Assembly: GCA_033239125.1 (NCBI GenBank)
Contig: BSWB01000003.1
Coordinates: 104,242,320 to 104,306,319, forward strand
Reading direction: 5' to 3'
From: Fagopyrum homotropicum
Taxonomy: Eukaryota > Streptophyta > Magnoliopsida > Caryophyllales > Polygonaceae
DNA length: 64,000 bases
Positions 10,996 to 22,287 of this stretch are shown here, piece by piece. Positions within the stretch are counted from its first letter, which is position 1. Every line of letters begins with the position of its first letter. The notes below the pieces were generated by a model, which was not told where the DNA came from, did not search any database, and saw only the letters and a program-made list of their open reading frames with translations. The position numbers were made by a program, and so were the translations under genes.

Positions 10996-11135
10996 GAAGG
11001 AACGATTTCCTTCCCAGCGCGGGTTCCTTCCCAGCGCTGTTGGGCCATCTTCGCTTCTCTTAAGCGTCGCTTGTATGTCTTTTCTGGTTCGGGATCGTAA
11101 GGAACGATTTCCTTCCCAGCGCGGGTTCTTCGCAT
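10996..11135 (-). pseudogene. Element D gag N-terminal remnant with duplicated deletion junction
   Basis: Starts at MRRTRAGKEIVPYDPEPEKT (11135), an Athila gag N-terminus, and runs about 45 codons before joining mid-RT. A 30-bp sequence is present twice in direct orientation, at 10997-11026 and 11099-11128, and the second copy abuts the RT fragment. The rest of gag, all of protease and the RT fingers are missing. The duplication looks like a scar of template switching or fill-in repair at the deletion. Confidence 0.8.
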
Positions 11136-11237
11136 ATACCTAAGAAAGAACCTGCAAAAGTCACTCAAGTAGAGTGGTTAGATGAAACGGGGCAATCGCC
11201 CCAAGAGCAAACCGTACCGGCTCGGTCTAGACCAAGT

Positions 11238-11254
11238 CCCCGGCAACGGCGCCA
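11238..11254 (-). other. Element D primer binding site (tRNA-Asp)
   Basis: Minus strand TGGCGCCGTTGCCGGGG, a perfect complement of the plant tRNA-Asp 3' end, six bases inside the 5' LTR. Confidence 0.92.
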
Positions 11255-11260
11255 AAAACT

Positions 11261-13013
11261 TGTTCGCTCCAAACGGTGTGTGCAAGCTTTAAATTTATAA
11301 CCCTAGACTTAAGCTTAAAACAAGGATGCGAACCCGCAGTGTACGGGTCAATCGTAGTAAAAGCAAGAAAATTTCAGGGGTCGATCACAGGGACTCGGTG
11401 AAATAAAGTCAATACGGTGTGCTTATGTCAATACTAACCACAAGAGTGATTAACACAATCAAAGATGAATAAGAAGTCAATAAAGCAAACATGCAATTCA
11501 AGGGATTTAAGCATCTAGTTGTGGTTCCAACTCAAGATCTATAGATAAGCGGACAAAGCTGAGATTTTTGCGTGGGGAAGGTGTTTCTAAAGTGGAGTAG
11601 ATCACCGGGTAAGTCTCACTACACACTAATCCTAAACCGTAACTCCTATTACCGGGTAAGTCTCAAGGAATTAAGATAAAGAACTATAACCTCAAACTAA
11701 CACACCATCTAAGGGAATAAAATCAACCTTTACCGGGTAAGTCTCAGGCTAACTCACAAAGATGGGATGGAAGCACACTCAAACCCCAATAAAGGATAAA
11801 CCTTTATTACCTACACTTATGATCGTTGGTACACAAACTAAGGAATTACCGGGTAAGTCTCATCCTAAGCTTGCTTTGAACCAGGAAAGGTGTAATAAGA
11901 ATAGGATTTGGCAAACTCTAACACTTAACTTTCAGTTTAGGATCAGATAAGTCACCTCGGTCAGTCAGATTCCACCCCAGCCGAGATGTTCATCGACTGA
12001 ACGAGATGCTTAGGGTTAAGGTTAAAGACTCGAACTTTCAGGATCCTACTGGAATCTAAGATTATTCTATCATTGTTTTTCCCACAACCTTCAGCCAATC
12101 ACCCTAGAATCACACAAGAAAATTAGCCACTCATCATCATTATGAAAGTATTAAATATATGGGAAGAAGGTGAATATTTGAACAAAGAAGAATTTAAGGA
12201 AAAGACTTCAATAACTGAATCAAATATCACAACAAAAGCGTTCCTTGGATAGCAATCCAACAAGACAAGACAATAAGTGAGAGAATTGAAGACAATCTTA
12301 CAAAACCCTCCAAAAAGCTATAAAAGCTATGATCTTCAACCTTTCTTTAACCTTCAAAAAGGTTCTTCAAATCTCCAAACTGGAGTATGCTGCTGCTGCG
12401 TAAAACCTTGATCGATGGTATAGCGTGATGTCCAGCCCTAAGCGGATCCCCGAATTATGGGAAATCCGACCCTTTTTATAGGAAAATAACCCTCCAAAGA
12501 TAATAAATCTTAGAAAGATATTTTCCCATAAATATAGGTAAAATATATGATTCTGCATATCTCCTTCCTTCCAGGAGCCAAGCCCAAAAATATAAGATCA
12601 CTTTCCAATTTTAAAAGATCTTATTCAAGAATAAAATATTCTCGTCGCGTCCTAGGTGTTCGCCTCGGTCGAGTCGGCGTCTCTGGATCGCCTCGGTCGA
12701 GATGAATCTCTGGTCAACCGAGGTGAGTCATAACTGAATGTGAAATCTCTCAAAACTGGTCCAAAGTAAATCTTTAATCCATGGCTATGCTCCCTGGATG
12801 TAGCTCCAATTGACTCATGACTTCTTTTGCTCCTTTTTGATGCAAAACGTACCAAATTACCTACAATTACAACAAAACTAGGTGTAGACCTCGATTCTTG
12901 CAAAGGTAGGTGAAATAGTAGTAAAATCACATAATGCACATACAAACATGCAGATTACGAAAGATAAAACGTCCAGATAAACCCCAAAATATAGACTATA
13001 ATTCATGTTATCA
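11261..13013 (-). repeat. Element D 5' LTR
   Basis: 1753 bp, nearly identical to 4440-6189. In the sense direction it contains TTTTTATAGG (TATA-like; plus strand CCTATAAAAA at about 12472-12483). It carries the same CTCGGTCGAG and TGAGACTTACCCGG repeats. Confidence 0.93.
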
Positions 13014-14258
13014 AGCGAGCGTGAGCATCATTCCGCTTGCCTTATGCAGGAAGATCGGTTTAGGCGAACCTAAACCGGTGAAGATGACGTTATACATGGC
13101 AGATCGATCTATAACTCATCCCGTCGGTATAGTTGAAGACGTCCCGGTCAAGCTTGGTAAGTTCTATGTTCCTATAGATTTTGTTGTGCTTGACATTCCT
13201 GCAGATAGTCCGGTCCCGATCATACTCGGAAGACCGTTTCTTGCAACATCCGGTTGCATAGTTGATTGTAAGAATGCTAGACTCGCCTTTGACATAGGAG
13301 AATAAAAGGTAGAGTTCGTCCTCTCCACTTTAGTGAAGGAACCAGTTTTCGATGAGGATATATTCAACATCCATGACGAAGAGCTATCTAGAGAAGAGGT
13401 AAGTTCGATTCTCTTTAAAGACCCCTTACAAAAAGTTATTTCTATGAGCATTATGGATGTAGGGGAAGAAGAGGAATGTAATAAGGAAGTAGAAGCTTTA
13501 GAAAAGCAAAAAGAAGTGTATGAAGAAGAATATGAGAAACTCTACGATGGGTCAGAAAACGTCAGAAATCACGGCCAGTCGTGCTATTCCACGGCCGTGG
13601 AATCTACCAATATGACCGTAATCAGCTATTCAGAGTACTCCAGCAAGTTACACGGCCAAAACCACGGCCGTGGAACAAACAGAGGTCCCGTAATTGACTT
13701 CCACGCCCAAAACCACGTCCGTGGAGGGAACAGAGTAGCCGTAATTTTGGGTGAATCTGAAGGAGATTGTATCTTCTCCACCACTTCTCTTGACTCTTCT
13801 TCAGCACCTTCTCCATCCTTAGATACTTCTAAGGAAGCATCGGATACTCCTCAAGAGACATTAGAGACTCCGATAGTGATGGAATTGAAGCCACTTCCTA
13901 CACATATAAGGTACGGATTTCTAGGACCTAATTCTACCTTTCCGGTGATTGTTAGTTCCGATTTGAGTATTGATGAACATAGTAAACTCATGGTTGTTCT
14001 TAAGAAACATAGGAAAGCCCTAGGGTATACTATAGAGGATCTAGTAGGAATCAAACCTTCACTATGCATGCATAAGATCCTAATGGAAGAAGACTTTAGA
14101 ACTTCGCGACAACCTCAAAGGCGGTTAAATCCGACCATGAAGGAGGTTGTCAAGAAGGAAATTCTTAAACTACTTGATGCAGGTATCATCTACCCTATCT
14201 CCGATAGCAAGTGGGTGAGTCCCGTACAGGTGGTTCCAAAGAAGGGAGGAATGACGGT
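13014..14258 (+). pseudogene. Element B protease remainder, PR-RT linker and start of RT
   Basis: Continues B pol after insertion D. The aspartic protease resumes at SVSIIPLA right after the severed DLGA motif and shows IILGRPFLATSGCIVDC (flap/C-terminal region). An in-frame TAA at 13303-13305 interrupts it. A long acidic linker follows (about 13306-13890) in which three CCACGGCCGTGG modules sit in the coding frame (13589-13600, 13662-13673, 13713-13724 variant). RT then starts with ELKPLPTHIRYGFLG, SLCMHKILMEED and SKWVSPVQVVPKKGGMT. Solo LTR E interrupts it at 14258. Confidence 0.9.
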
Positions 14259-16026
14259 TGATAGCATGAATTATAGTCTATATTTTGAGGTTTGTTTGGA
14301 CGTTTTATCTTCAATAATCTGCATGTTAGCATGTATAATATGTGATTATATTACCATTTCATTTACCTTTGCGGGAATCGAGGTCTACACCTAGTTTTGT
14401 TGTAATTGCAGGTAAAATGGCACGTTTTGCATCAAAAAGGAGCAAAAGGAGTCATGAGTCATTTGGAACTACATTGAGGAGCATAAGCAAACCATCCAGG
14501 GAGCATAGCCATGGATTAAAGATTCACTTTGGACCAGTTTTGAGAGATTTCACATTCAGTTATGACTCACCTCGGTTGACCAGAGATTCATCTCGACCGA
14601 GGTGATCCAGAGACGCCGACTCGACCGAGGCGAACACCTAGGACGCGGCGAGAATATTTTATTCTTGGCTGAGATCTTTTATCTTTGGAAGGTGATCTTA
14701 TATTTTTGGGCTTGGCTCCTGGAAGGAAGAAGATCTTATATTTTACCTATTTTTATGGGAAAAGATCTTTCTAAGATATATTATCTTTGGAGGGTTATTT
14801 TCCTATAAAAAGGGTTGGATTTCCACAAATCCAAGAGCCCGCTTAGCACGATATACACCATTGAAGGCTGCGAGATCCAGCATACATCGCTGCAACCATA
14901 CTCCAGTTGGGAGTTTTGAAGAACCTTTTTGAAGGTTGAAGGAAGATTGAAGATCATAGCTTTTATAGCTTTTTGAAGGGGTTTTGTAAGATTGTCTTTA
15001 ATTCCCTTCCTTGTTGTCTTGTCTTGTTGGATTGCTATCCAAGGAACACTTTGTTGTGATATTTGATTCAGTTATTGAAGTCTTTTTCATTAAATTCTTC
15101 TTGTTCAAATATTCACCTTCTTCCCATATATTTAATATTTTTATAATGATGATGAGTGGCTAATTTCCTTGTGTGATTCTAGGGTGATTGGCTGAAGGTT
15201 GTGGGAAAAACAATGATAGAATAATCTTAGATTCCAGTAGGACCCTGAGAGTTCGAGTCTTTAACCTTAACCCTAAGCATCTCGTTCAGTCGATAAACAT
15301 CTCGGCCGGGGTGGAATCTGGCTGACCGAGGTGACTTATCTGATCCTAAACTGAGAGTTAAGTGTTAGAGTTTGCCAAATCCTATTCTTATTACACCTTT
15401 CCTAGTTCAAAGCAAGCTTAGGATGAGACTTACCCGGTAATTCCTTAGTTTGTGTACCAACGATCATAAGCGTAGGTAATAAAGGTTTATCCTTTATTGG
15501 GGTTTGAGTGTGCTTCCATCCCATCTTTGTGAGTTAGCCTGAGACTTACCCGGTAAAGGTTGATTCTATTCCCTTGGATGGTGTGTTAGTTTGAGGTTAT
15601 AGTTCTTTATCTTAATTCCTTGAGACTTACCCGGTAATAGGAGTTACGGTTTAGGATTAGTGAGTAGTGAAACTTACCCGGTGATCTAGTCCACTTTAGT
15701 AACACCTTTCCCTTGCAAAAGTCTCAGCTTTGTCCGCTTATCTTTAGATCTTGAGTTGGAACCACAACTAGACGCTTTAATCCTTAGAATTGCATGTTTG
15801 CTTATTTGACTTCTTATTCATCTTTGATTGTGTTAATTGCTCTTTGTGGTGAGTATTCACGAAGCTTACCGTTATTGACTTTGTTTCACCAAGTCCCTGT
15901 GATCGACCCCTGGAATGTCTTGCTTTTTACTACGATTGACCCGTACACTACGGGTTCGCATCCTTGTTTTAAGCTTAAGTCTAGGGTTATAAATTTAAAG
16001 CTTGCACACACCGTTTGGAGCGAACA
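14259..16026 (+). mobile_element. Solo LTR E (D family) inside B reverse transcriptase
   Basis: 1768 bp from TGATAGCATG to GAGCGAACA, opposite in orientation to D and similar to its LTRs throughout. It is flanked by a perfect 5-bp duplication ACGGT (14254-14258 and 16027-16031). The RT reading frame resumes exactly after it. There is no internal sequence, so it is a product of LTR-LTR recombination. Confidence 0.96.
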
Positions 16027-17371
16027 ACGGTCATCACCAATAAAAACAATGAACTCATTCCCACACGAACCGTAACCGGATGGAGGATGTGCATAGATTA
16101 CCGGAAGCTAAACAACGCAACGAGGAAGGATCACTTCCCACTACCCTTCATCGATCAAATGCTTGAGAGGTTAGCACAACACTCACACTTTTGCTATCTT
16201 GACGGTTATAGTGGTTTCTTTCAGATCCCGATACATCCGGATGATCAAGAGAAGACCACATTCACGTGTCCGTGGGGAACGTTTGCGTATAGGAGGATGC
16301 CGTTTGGGCTTTGCAACGCCCCAGCCACCTTTCAAAGATGCATGATGGCTAGCTTTTCGGAGTACATAGAGGAGATCATGGAGGGCTTTATGGATGATTT
16401 CTCCGTTTACGGTTCTTCTTTTGATAATTGTCTTTCTAACCTTGCTCTTGTGTTACAAAGGTGTGAAGACACTAACCTAGTTCTTAATTGGGAGAAGTGT
16501 CAATTTATGGTGAAAGAGGGCATTGTATTAGGACACTTAATCTCTAGTAGAGGGATTGAGGTGGATAAGGCTAAGATAGAGACAATAGAAAAGCTTCCTC
16601 CCCCAACTTCGGTAAAAGGGATAAGAAGTTTTCTAGGACATGCTGGATTTTATAGGCGTTTCATAAAGGATTTTTCCAAGATATCAAAACCGCTCACTAA
16701 TTTATTAATGAAGGATGCCGTTTTTGATTTCTCGCAGGAATGCTTAGATGCGTTTAATATGATTCGGGGAGCTCTAATCTCAGCCCCGATTATCCAACCT
16801 CCGGATTGGAATCTTCCCTTTGAGGTTATGTGTGACGCAAGTGACGTAGCTATAGGGGCTGTGCTTGGGCAAAGAAAGGAAGGACGAACCCATGCCATTT
16901 ACTACGCTAGCAAGACGCTAGATGAAGCGCAGCTCAACTACGCCACTACCGAAAAGGAATTTTTAGCAATTGTATATGCATTTGAAAAGTTTCGCTCTTA
17001 TCTTGTAGGTGCTAAGGTGATTGTGTACACGGATCATGCTGCGATCCGGTATTTGCTTGCGAAGAAGGATGCGAAACCAAGGCTGATTAGATGGATTCTT
17101 CTCCTACAAGAATTCGATCTAGAGATCCGTGACAAGAAGGGTTCGGAAAATTCTGTTGCGGATCATTTGAGTCGTCTACCACATCTAGAAGACGACCATC
17201 TACCTATAGATGACTCCTTTCCGGACGAGCATTTACACATCATAGAGGAGTGCATCGACGTGATCACAAAAGGTAACGAACCATGGTTTGCTGATTTTGT
17301 TATCTATTTGGTTTGGCTAGAATTACCACCCGGATTATCCTACGCACAAAGAAAGAAGTTCTTTAAGGTAT
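16027..17371 (+). pseudogene. Element B reverse transcriptase and RNase H
   Basis: RT resumes at TVITNKNNELIPTRTVTGWR, then MCIDYRKLN, FCYLDGYSGFFQIPIHPDD (first catalytic Asp region), MPFGLCNAPATFQRCM and the FMDD catalytic box, followed by SVKGIRSFLGHAGFYRRF. RNase H has the acidic CDASDVAIGAVLGQ, ATTEKEFLAIVYAFEKFR, YTDHAAIRYLL and GSENSVADHLSRLP. All main catalytic motifs are present. The frame is lost at about 17368-17372, in the RNase H-integrase linker, where a small net deletion shifts to the next frame. Confidence 0.92.
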
Positions 17372-18557
17372 TCGGGAATACTTTTGGAATGAACCTCTCC
17401 TCTTTAAGAGAGGTCCAGACGGCATCATTCGGCGATGTGTACCGGAAGATGAGATGCAAAGTGTCATCCGTCATTGTCATTCACTACCTTGTGGAGGACA
17501 CGCTAGTTTGAACAAGACTAGCGCTAAGATATTACAATCTGGATTCTTTTGGCCTACTTTATTTAAAGATGTGCAAACCTTTGTTTCCTGCTGTGATGCT
17601 TGTCAAAGAACAGGGAACATATCTAGGAGGAACGAGATGCCTCTTAACAACATCCAAGAGGTGGAGATCTTTGACGTTTGGGGAGTAGATTTCATGGGAC
17701 CTTTCCCATCATCTTGTGGAAACCAATACATACTTTTAGCGGTGGATTATGTTTCGAGATGGGTTGAAGCAAATGCCTCTCCCACCAATGATGCCATGGT
17801 AGTGGTTAAGTTCTTTAACAAGACCATCTTCCCACGATTTGGGACACCACGGACTATCATTAGTGATGGAGGTTCTCACTTCATTGCCTGACGTTTTGAA
17901 GCTCTTTTAGCTAAGTATGGGGTGACTCACAAGATCGCCACCCCTTATCATCCACAAACTAGTGGACAAGTGGAGATCTCAAACCGGGAGATTAAAGGGA
18001 TCCTAGAGAAGACGGTTTCAAGGACAAGGAAGGATTGGTCTTTGAAGCTAGATGACGCATTATGGGCGTACCGGACTGCATATAAGACTCCCATCGGAAC
18101 AACACCATATAACCTTGTGTATGGGAAGTCTTGTCACTTACCGGTAGAGTTGGAGCACAAGGCGTATTGGGCAATCAAGTGGTTGAACTTCAGCATGAAG
18201 GAAGCAGGAGAGAAGCGTCTCTTGGACCTCAATGAGCTTGAAGAACTTCGCTTGAACGCCTACGAAAACGCCAAGATCTATAAAGAAAGAGCGAAGCGTT
18301 GGCATGATAAGCATATCATCCCAAAGGACCTCAAAGAAGGAGATCAAGTTCTCCTCTTCAATTTAAGGCTTCGTCTCTTTCCAGGTAAGCTTAAATATCG
18401 TTGGACTGGACCTTATCTAATCAAACGTGTTTTTCACCATGGTGCAGTTGAAGTATGGGGTGAAAAGGGCGGAAGCTTTAAGGTGAACGGTCAACGACTC
18501 AAAAAGTATTCACCGGAACTCCAAGCTGAAGAGTTCGCGCCCACCGCACTCGAATAA
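17372..18557 (+). pseudogene. Element B integrase, interrupted by one in-frame stop
   Basis: Inserts element cDNA into the genome. The zinc-binding N-domain has RHCHSLPCGGHAS and CDACQR (H-H-C-C). The core has VWGVDFMGPFP, the YILLAVDYVSRWVEA region, IISDGGSHF and ATPYHPQTSGQVEISNREIK, giving the DDE residues (D in GVDF, D in ISDGG, E in QVEISNRE). The C-domain runs to the stop at 18557 with LFPGKLKYRWTGPYLI. A TGA at 17889-17891 just after SHFIA breaks the frame once, and the frame continues in phase. No chromodomain is present, as usual for Athila. Confidence 0.92.
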
Positions 18558-18590
18558 GTGCAAATATGGTCTAGCTACGGACCTTAAACA

Positions 18591-18616
18591 AGCGCTTTTT
18601 GGGAGGCAACCCAAGG
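18591..18616 (+). other. End-of-pol hairpin, element B
   Basis: TTGGG-AGGCAA-CCCAA with AGCGCTT upstream, 33 bases after the integrase stop. The same sequence follows pol in D (9837-9862), C (27717-27742) and G (54703-54729). Conservation outside coding sequence points to an RNA-level role, perhaps translation or export of the downstream ORF. Confidence 0.75.
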
Positions 18617-19392
18617 TATTGCACTTACGTTTTTGTTTTTGATTCATAGATTAGAATAGTTTAGACGTTTTTGTTTTGTTTTGCCTTCGATACCTTCCGG
18701 TATGTTCATGTTTTTGGATGTAGGATCAGTGAAAGAGAAAGGGAGAAGGAAAGGTTTGAAGAAAATTGACGAAACTTGGACTTTGACACATTACAGAGAG
18801 TTCCACGGCCAAAACCACGGCCAAAACCACGGCCGTGATAGCTATAGTGACCGTAATTTGTAAAAGCCTGAGAAAAATCACAAAAACCACGGTTCTGTAC
18901 ATTTCCACGGCCGTCGAAACCCCCGAGTGACCGTAATTTTCGAAAAAATTTACGGCCACTATAAAAACCATGTTTCTTCACAAAACACACCAAAACCCCC
19001 AATTCCACGCCCAAGAACGCCGAAATCGTCCCCCACTCTCAAATTCCCGTTCGTTAACCGTTTCGAACGATTCTTTGGCCAAAAGTTAAGCAAATTCAAT
19101 CACCTACAAGATCCAAGCAATGATTCGAGCGGCAAGTCACTAGAGAAGGCAGAATTCGGATTTTAAAATCCGAAAACCTAGGTTTTTCACCTCTTCTCTT
19201 ACTTTGTCGATTTGCCTCCATTTTGCAAGGAATTTTAGGAGAACTGATTGAAATTGGATTGGAATTAGTCTAGGGCTGCTTGCTGTTGAATTTGGTGAAA
19301 ATCTACTGAGTTTTGAGAAATTTCGAACCGAATCACGGTCTCTGGACAATCCACGGCCGTGGTTTCTGAAGAACAGACCGTGGTTTTGAACA
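18617..19392 (+). other. Element B pol-ORF3 spacer with CCACGGCCGTGG module array
   Basis: No credible ORF. Modules occur at 18801-18838 (CCACGGCCAAAA units ending CCACGGCCGTGA), 18905-18916 and 19351-19362, most followed about 16-24 bases later by ACCGTAAT or ACCGTGG. Confidence 0.8.
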
Positions 19393-20925
19393 GTGATGGA
19401 TTTTGTTAGAAGAATGTCGAATAGGAACAAGAAAAGGAAGCGTGATGGTCCCTCCTCTTCTCAGGCACCTCCTAGTGAACCACCATCACCCCCACCACCT
19501 AGAATTCCTAGAATCCACAAGGATTACCTCGATGCCTTAGAAAGGATCAATAAGAGAGCGGTCATAGGACCTAGGTATTTGTTGCTTGAGGAGCTAGAGC
19601 CACTAAATATGGTTAACGACATTGCTTGGTTGTTGGATAGAGCAGGGTTGATCATCTTCTCCGTTATTCGGGAAGATGCATATGAGGAGATCACTAGAGA
19701 GTTTGTGATCTCCTTCGAGCATAGTCATGTAGACCGTACAGTGTCATTCAGGCTGATGGAGGAGAAATATGAGTTCTCGATTGCTGAGTTCGGGACCTTC
19801 TTTGGGTTCCATGAGACCTTCAATGGTCGATTCCCTAGTGGCGTGTACGCCAAGGATTTTTGGGAGGACATAGCTATGATATACGCCAGCGAGGACCGCT
19901 GGCAACCAGCTGATACCAAGGCTAAGTTGATTTATCACTTAGCCTTGAAGATTTCTCACCGGGTGCTTTTTGAGTGTCTCTTTCCTAGGACGGAGACACC
20001 TCATAAGATCAAGACGGATGAGCTTTATTTGTTGTATTGCATGTTGCACGGCAGGAAGGCTGATTGTGCCACCCTCTTAGCTTCTACTATGAGTAAGCTA
20101 AAGAACAAGAGGGCTGGAAATATAGGATATGGTGGGATGGTCACCCACATTGCTAGGCAGCTGGGGATCGACTTTTCTGCATGCACTAGGATAGCTGCTA
20201 GACCTCTAGGACTTCAGAGCCTCATGACTAGAGGCATTATCTTTCCTAGACATAGAGGTTCACCTACAACTGCCATGCCTTGGGAGGATAGAGGAGGTAG
20301 AGGAGTAGCATGGATCCCCGAGTATTCCATTATGGCTGGACGCCATAACTGGAAGGAGACGTTCGCTGTCATGCATGCGAACAAACTAGTAACCCCTCCT
20401 TACGTTCCACCTGAGCCACCGGTTGTAGATGAGGAGGAGATGAGAGGGGATGATGAGTTTGAGGTAGGAGGAGAGGATCACGATTATAGTACCTTCCCGG
20501 ATCAGCCGGATGTAGTTCCCGACCTCCCTAGACACTCTCCCCGCCCCGCTAGAGCTTCTGGTTCTTCCTCTCGCCGCGCCAGCGTGAGTGAGAGGCCGAC
20601 ATGGATGGCGGATCCTCCTGCATGGTACAACACTCAGCCGGAGTGGATGGGAGCTCTACCAGCTTGGCATGCCCAGCCACCACCTGCACCAGCACCGTCA
20701 GACGCACCAACGTGGTATAGCCAGCCGCCGGGATGGTATGAGTAGTTGCCGGAGTGGGCCACCGATCTTTCCAGTAGGGTCGGAGCCTTGGAGATCCGCG
20801 CAGATGCTAGGGATGCACGAGCCGACGCGCATGACCGCATGATGAGAGATATTTACCGCCAGCAGTTTGGGCGGAACTATGATCCCGGCTTCTTCCCGTT
20901 TCCACCACCACCGGCACCCCAGTGA
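19393..20925 (+). pseudogene. Element B ORF3 (Athila ORF-1 family), one in-frame stop
   Basis: Starts MMDFVRRMSNRNKKRKRDG; the KKRKR stretch could be a nuclear signal. Core motifs match ORF3 of D and G: FRLMEEKYEFSIAEFGTFFG, KDFWEDIAMIYA, TETPHKIKTDELYLLYCM, GYGGMVTHIARQLGIDFSAC and PLGLQSLMTRGIIFPR. The C-terminal third has irregular PPAWY/PTWYS/PPGWY repeats (about residues 405-450). A TAG at 20743-20745 interrupts it, and the frame then continues in phase to TGA at 20923-20925, ending in a YDPGFFPFPPPPAPQ tail like D and G. No transmembrane span is visible. Function unknown. Confidence 0.85.
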
Positions 20926-22248
20926 TGATGATGATCTACCGCCTTAGCCACTCCACCACCGTCTTGTGAGTTTTTTTTTCTTTCTTTCTTTTCTTTATTT
21001 TTCTTTTTGAACATTAGGGACAATGTTTGTCTCAAGTATGGGGTGGGGTGTGACTATTCGTTTGTAATAACTCTACTCACTTTATTTGCTTTGATTGAGA
21101 ACACCTTGCATGCTTCATTCCATTGTTACACGTTTCATTATCGCATTGCATGAAAAAACTTTTGAAAAACCCATAAAAATCGAATAATTTTGAAAATTTT
21201 GTGCTTCTAAGGATAGAGATGACTTCTATGATAATCACAACTTGTGAATTGAGTTTTGATGACAATCGCATGCTTAAACAAATAGTGAATTGAAAAGAAA
21301 TTGAATGAGTTAATTATTCCTCTTTTGCAAGTTTCATAATGTGAAGAATGTTACCTAAATTATATTGAGAAATCAAGGTTGAAATCACATAATAAGTTCT
21401 TATACTTCTTGTTGAAATGATTAAGGCAATTCGATTTTCTTTCTTCTTTCTTTGATCATTTAGCCCCTCAATGAAATAATGGCCTCCTTTACCTATCCGG
21501 GAATTTGGAGGAGTTGATATTTGGCATGTTTGATGTGGGAGGGCCATGAAAGCAAAATTTGGCATTCAAAGAATAGAAAGAACTTATAGGTTTGGGGAAG
21601 TCAATCATGACGATGAGTAACTCGGCACCATTCACATAGCCGGGTGTTTGTGTCTTGTCAAAGTCAGATTGAGCGATATTCCTAGCGGATTATGGTATGT
21701 GCATCAAGGGTTTGAGGCATCTCGCAAAATTGAGAACCGTCAATCTCCTAGGCTTCGGTTTTTGTGCACCTCTATCCATAACTCCAAAAGTAAAGTCGAA
21801 AAATAATGTGAAAAGAAGAGAGCAGAGCTCTAAGTTGAAAATGTTGCAAACCGCAAGAAAAAAAAAAAAGAAAAGTGTTGGTTATCCACTTTCCCGGATT
21901 CATGCATCACATTCCTTATAATTTCCTCTCCCCTTCCGCATTCTAGACCTTACTTGAAAGTCCTTGAGATCAAAAGAATGCTATATGACTTGGTGATCTA
22001 AATTCAAGTTTCTTATGATTGATTTTGATAATGTTTGAAGGTTATGATGTTTACATGGAAGTTTGATCAATTCATGAGTTTTCTTTACTCTTTACTCTTT
22101 GGCTATGTATATGAGAGTCTTATGAACGAATGAAGCAAGGTTTGAGAATGATCTATTGACTAGGAAGCACATTCATCTAAAAGACGTTTTGTTTTTGAGA
22201 GTGCATCCATATTTCATCCTAACTTGAGTTTTAAAGCTTTTGAAAGAC
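20926..22248 (+). other. Element B 3' non-coding region
   Basis: AT-rich and without supported ORFs. It includes TCTCAAGTATGGGGTGGGG (about 21031), a poly-A/G run near 21850 and the conserved non-coding block at 21590-21785. It is collinear with 26013-27716 of C (opposite strand). Confidence 0.8.
21590..21785 (+). other. Conserved non-coding block, element B copy
   Basis: Contains GAGTAACTCGGCACCATTCA, GCCGGGTGTTTGTGTCTTG and CTTCGGTTTTTGTGCACCTC. It is the best conserved non-coding stretch among B, C, D and G and lies in the same place between the coding region and the 3' LTR. The frames contain stops and do not match between families. Confidence 0.85.
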
Positions 22249-22287
22249 CTTGCTTGGGGACAAGCAAGTGGCAAGTATGGGGTATTT
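22249..22287 (+). other. Pre-PPT stem-loop and polypurine tract, element B
   Basis: CTTGCTTG-GGGA-CAAGCAAG (22249-22268) is a perfect 8-bp stem, followed by TGGCAAGTATGGGGTATTT directly against the 3' LTR. The purine stretch AAGTATGGGG is the likely plus-strand primer. Confidence 0.85.

Larger units (their letters stand above)
4440..13013 (-). mobile_element. Element D: internally deleted Athila retrotransposon inside B
   Basis: Minus-strand element with LTRs 4440-6189 and 11261-13013. Read in sense, the LTR starts TGATAGCATG and ends GGAGCGAACA. The target duplication is AGCAA (4435-4439) and AGCGA (13014-13018), one substitution apart; removing D restores B's protease frame. Two internal deletions are visible: gag is fused to mid-RT near 10996, and the region after RNase H is fused to the integrase C-terminus near 9955. 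By eye the LTRs differ at under 20 sites plus one 3-bp indel. D is therefore young and may have transposed in deleted form. Confidence 0.94.

Noticed and set aside
14259..16026. E and D as the two LTRs of one element
   Set aside because: They are in opposite orientation, and each has its own complete target duplication (ACGGT versus AGCAA/AGCGA).
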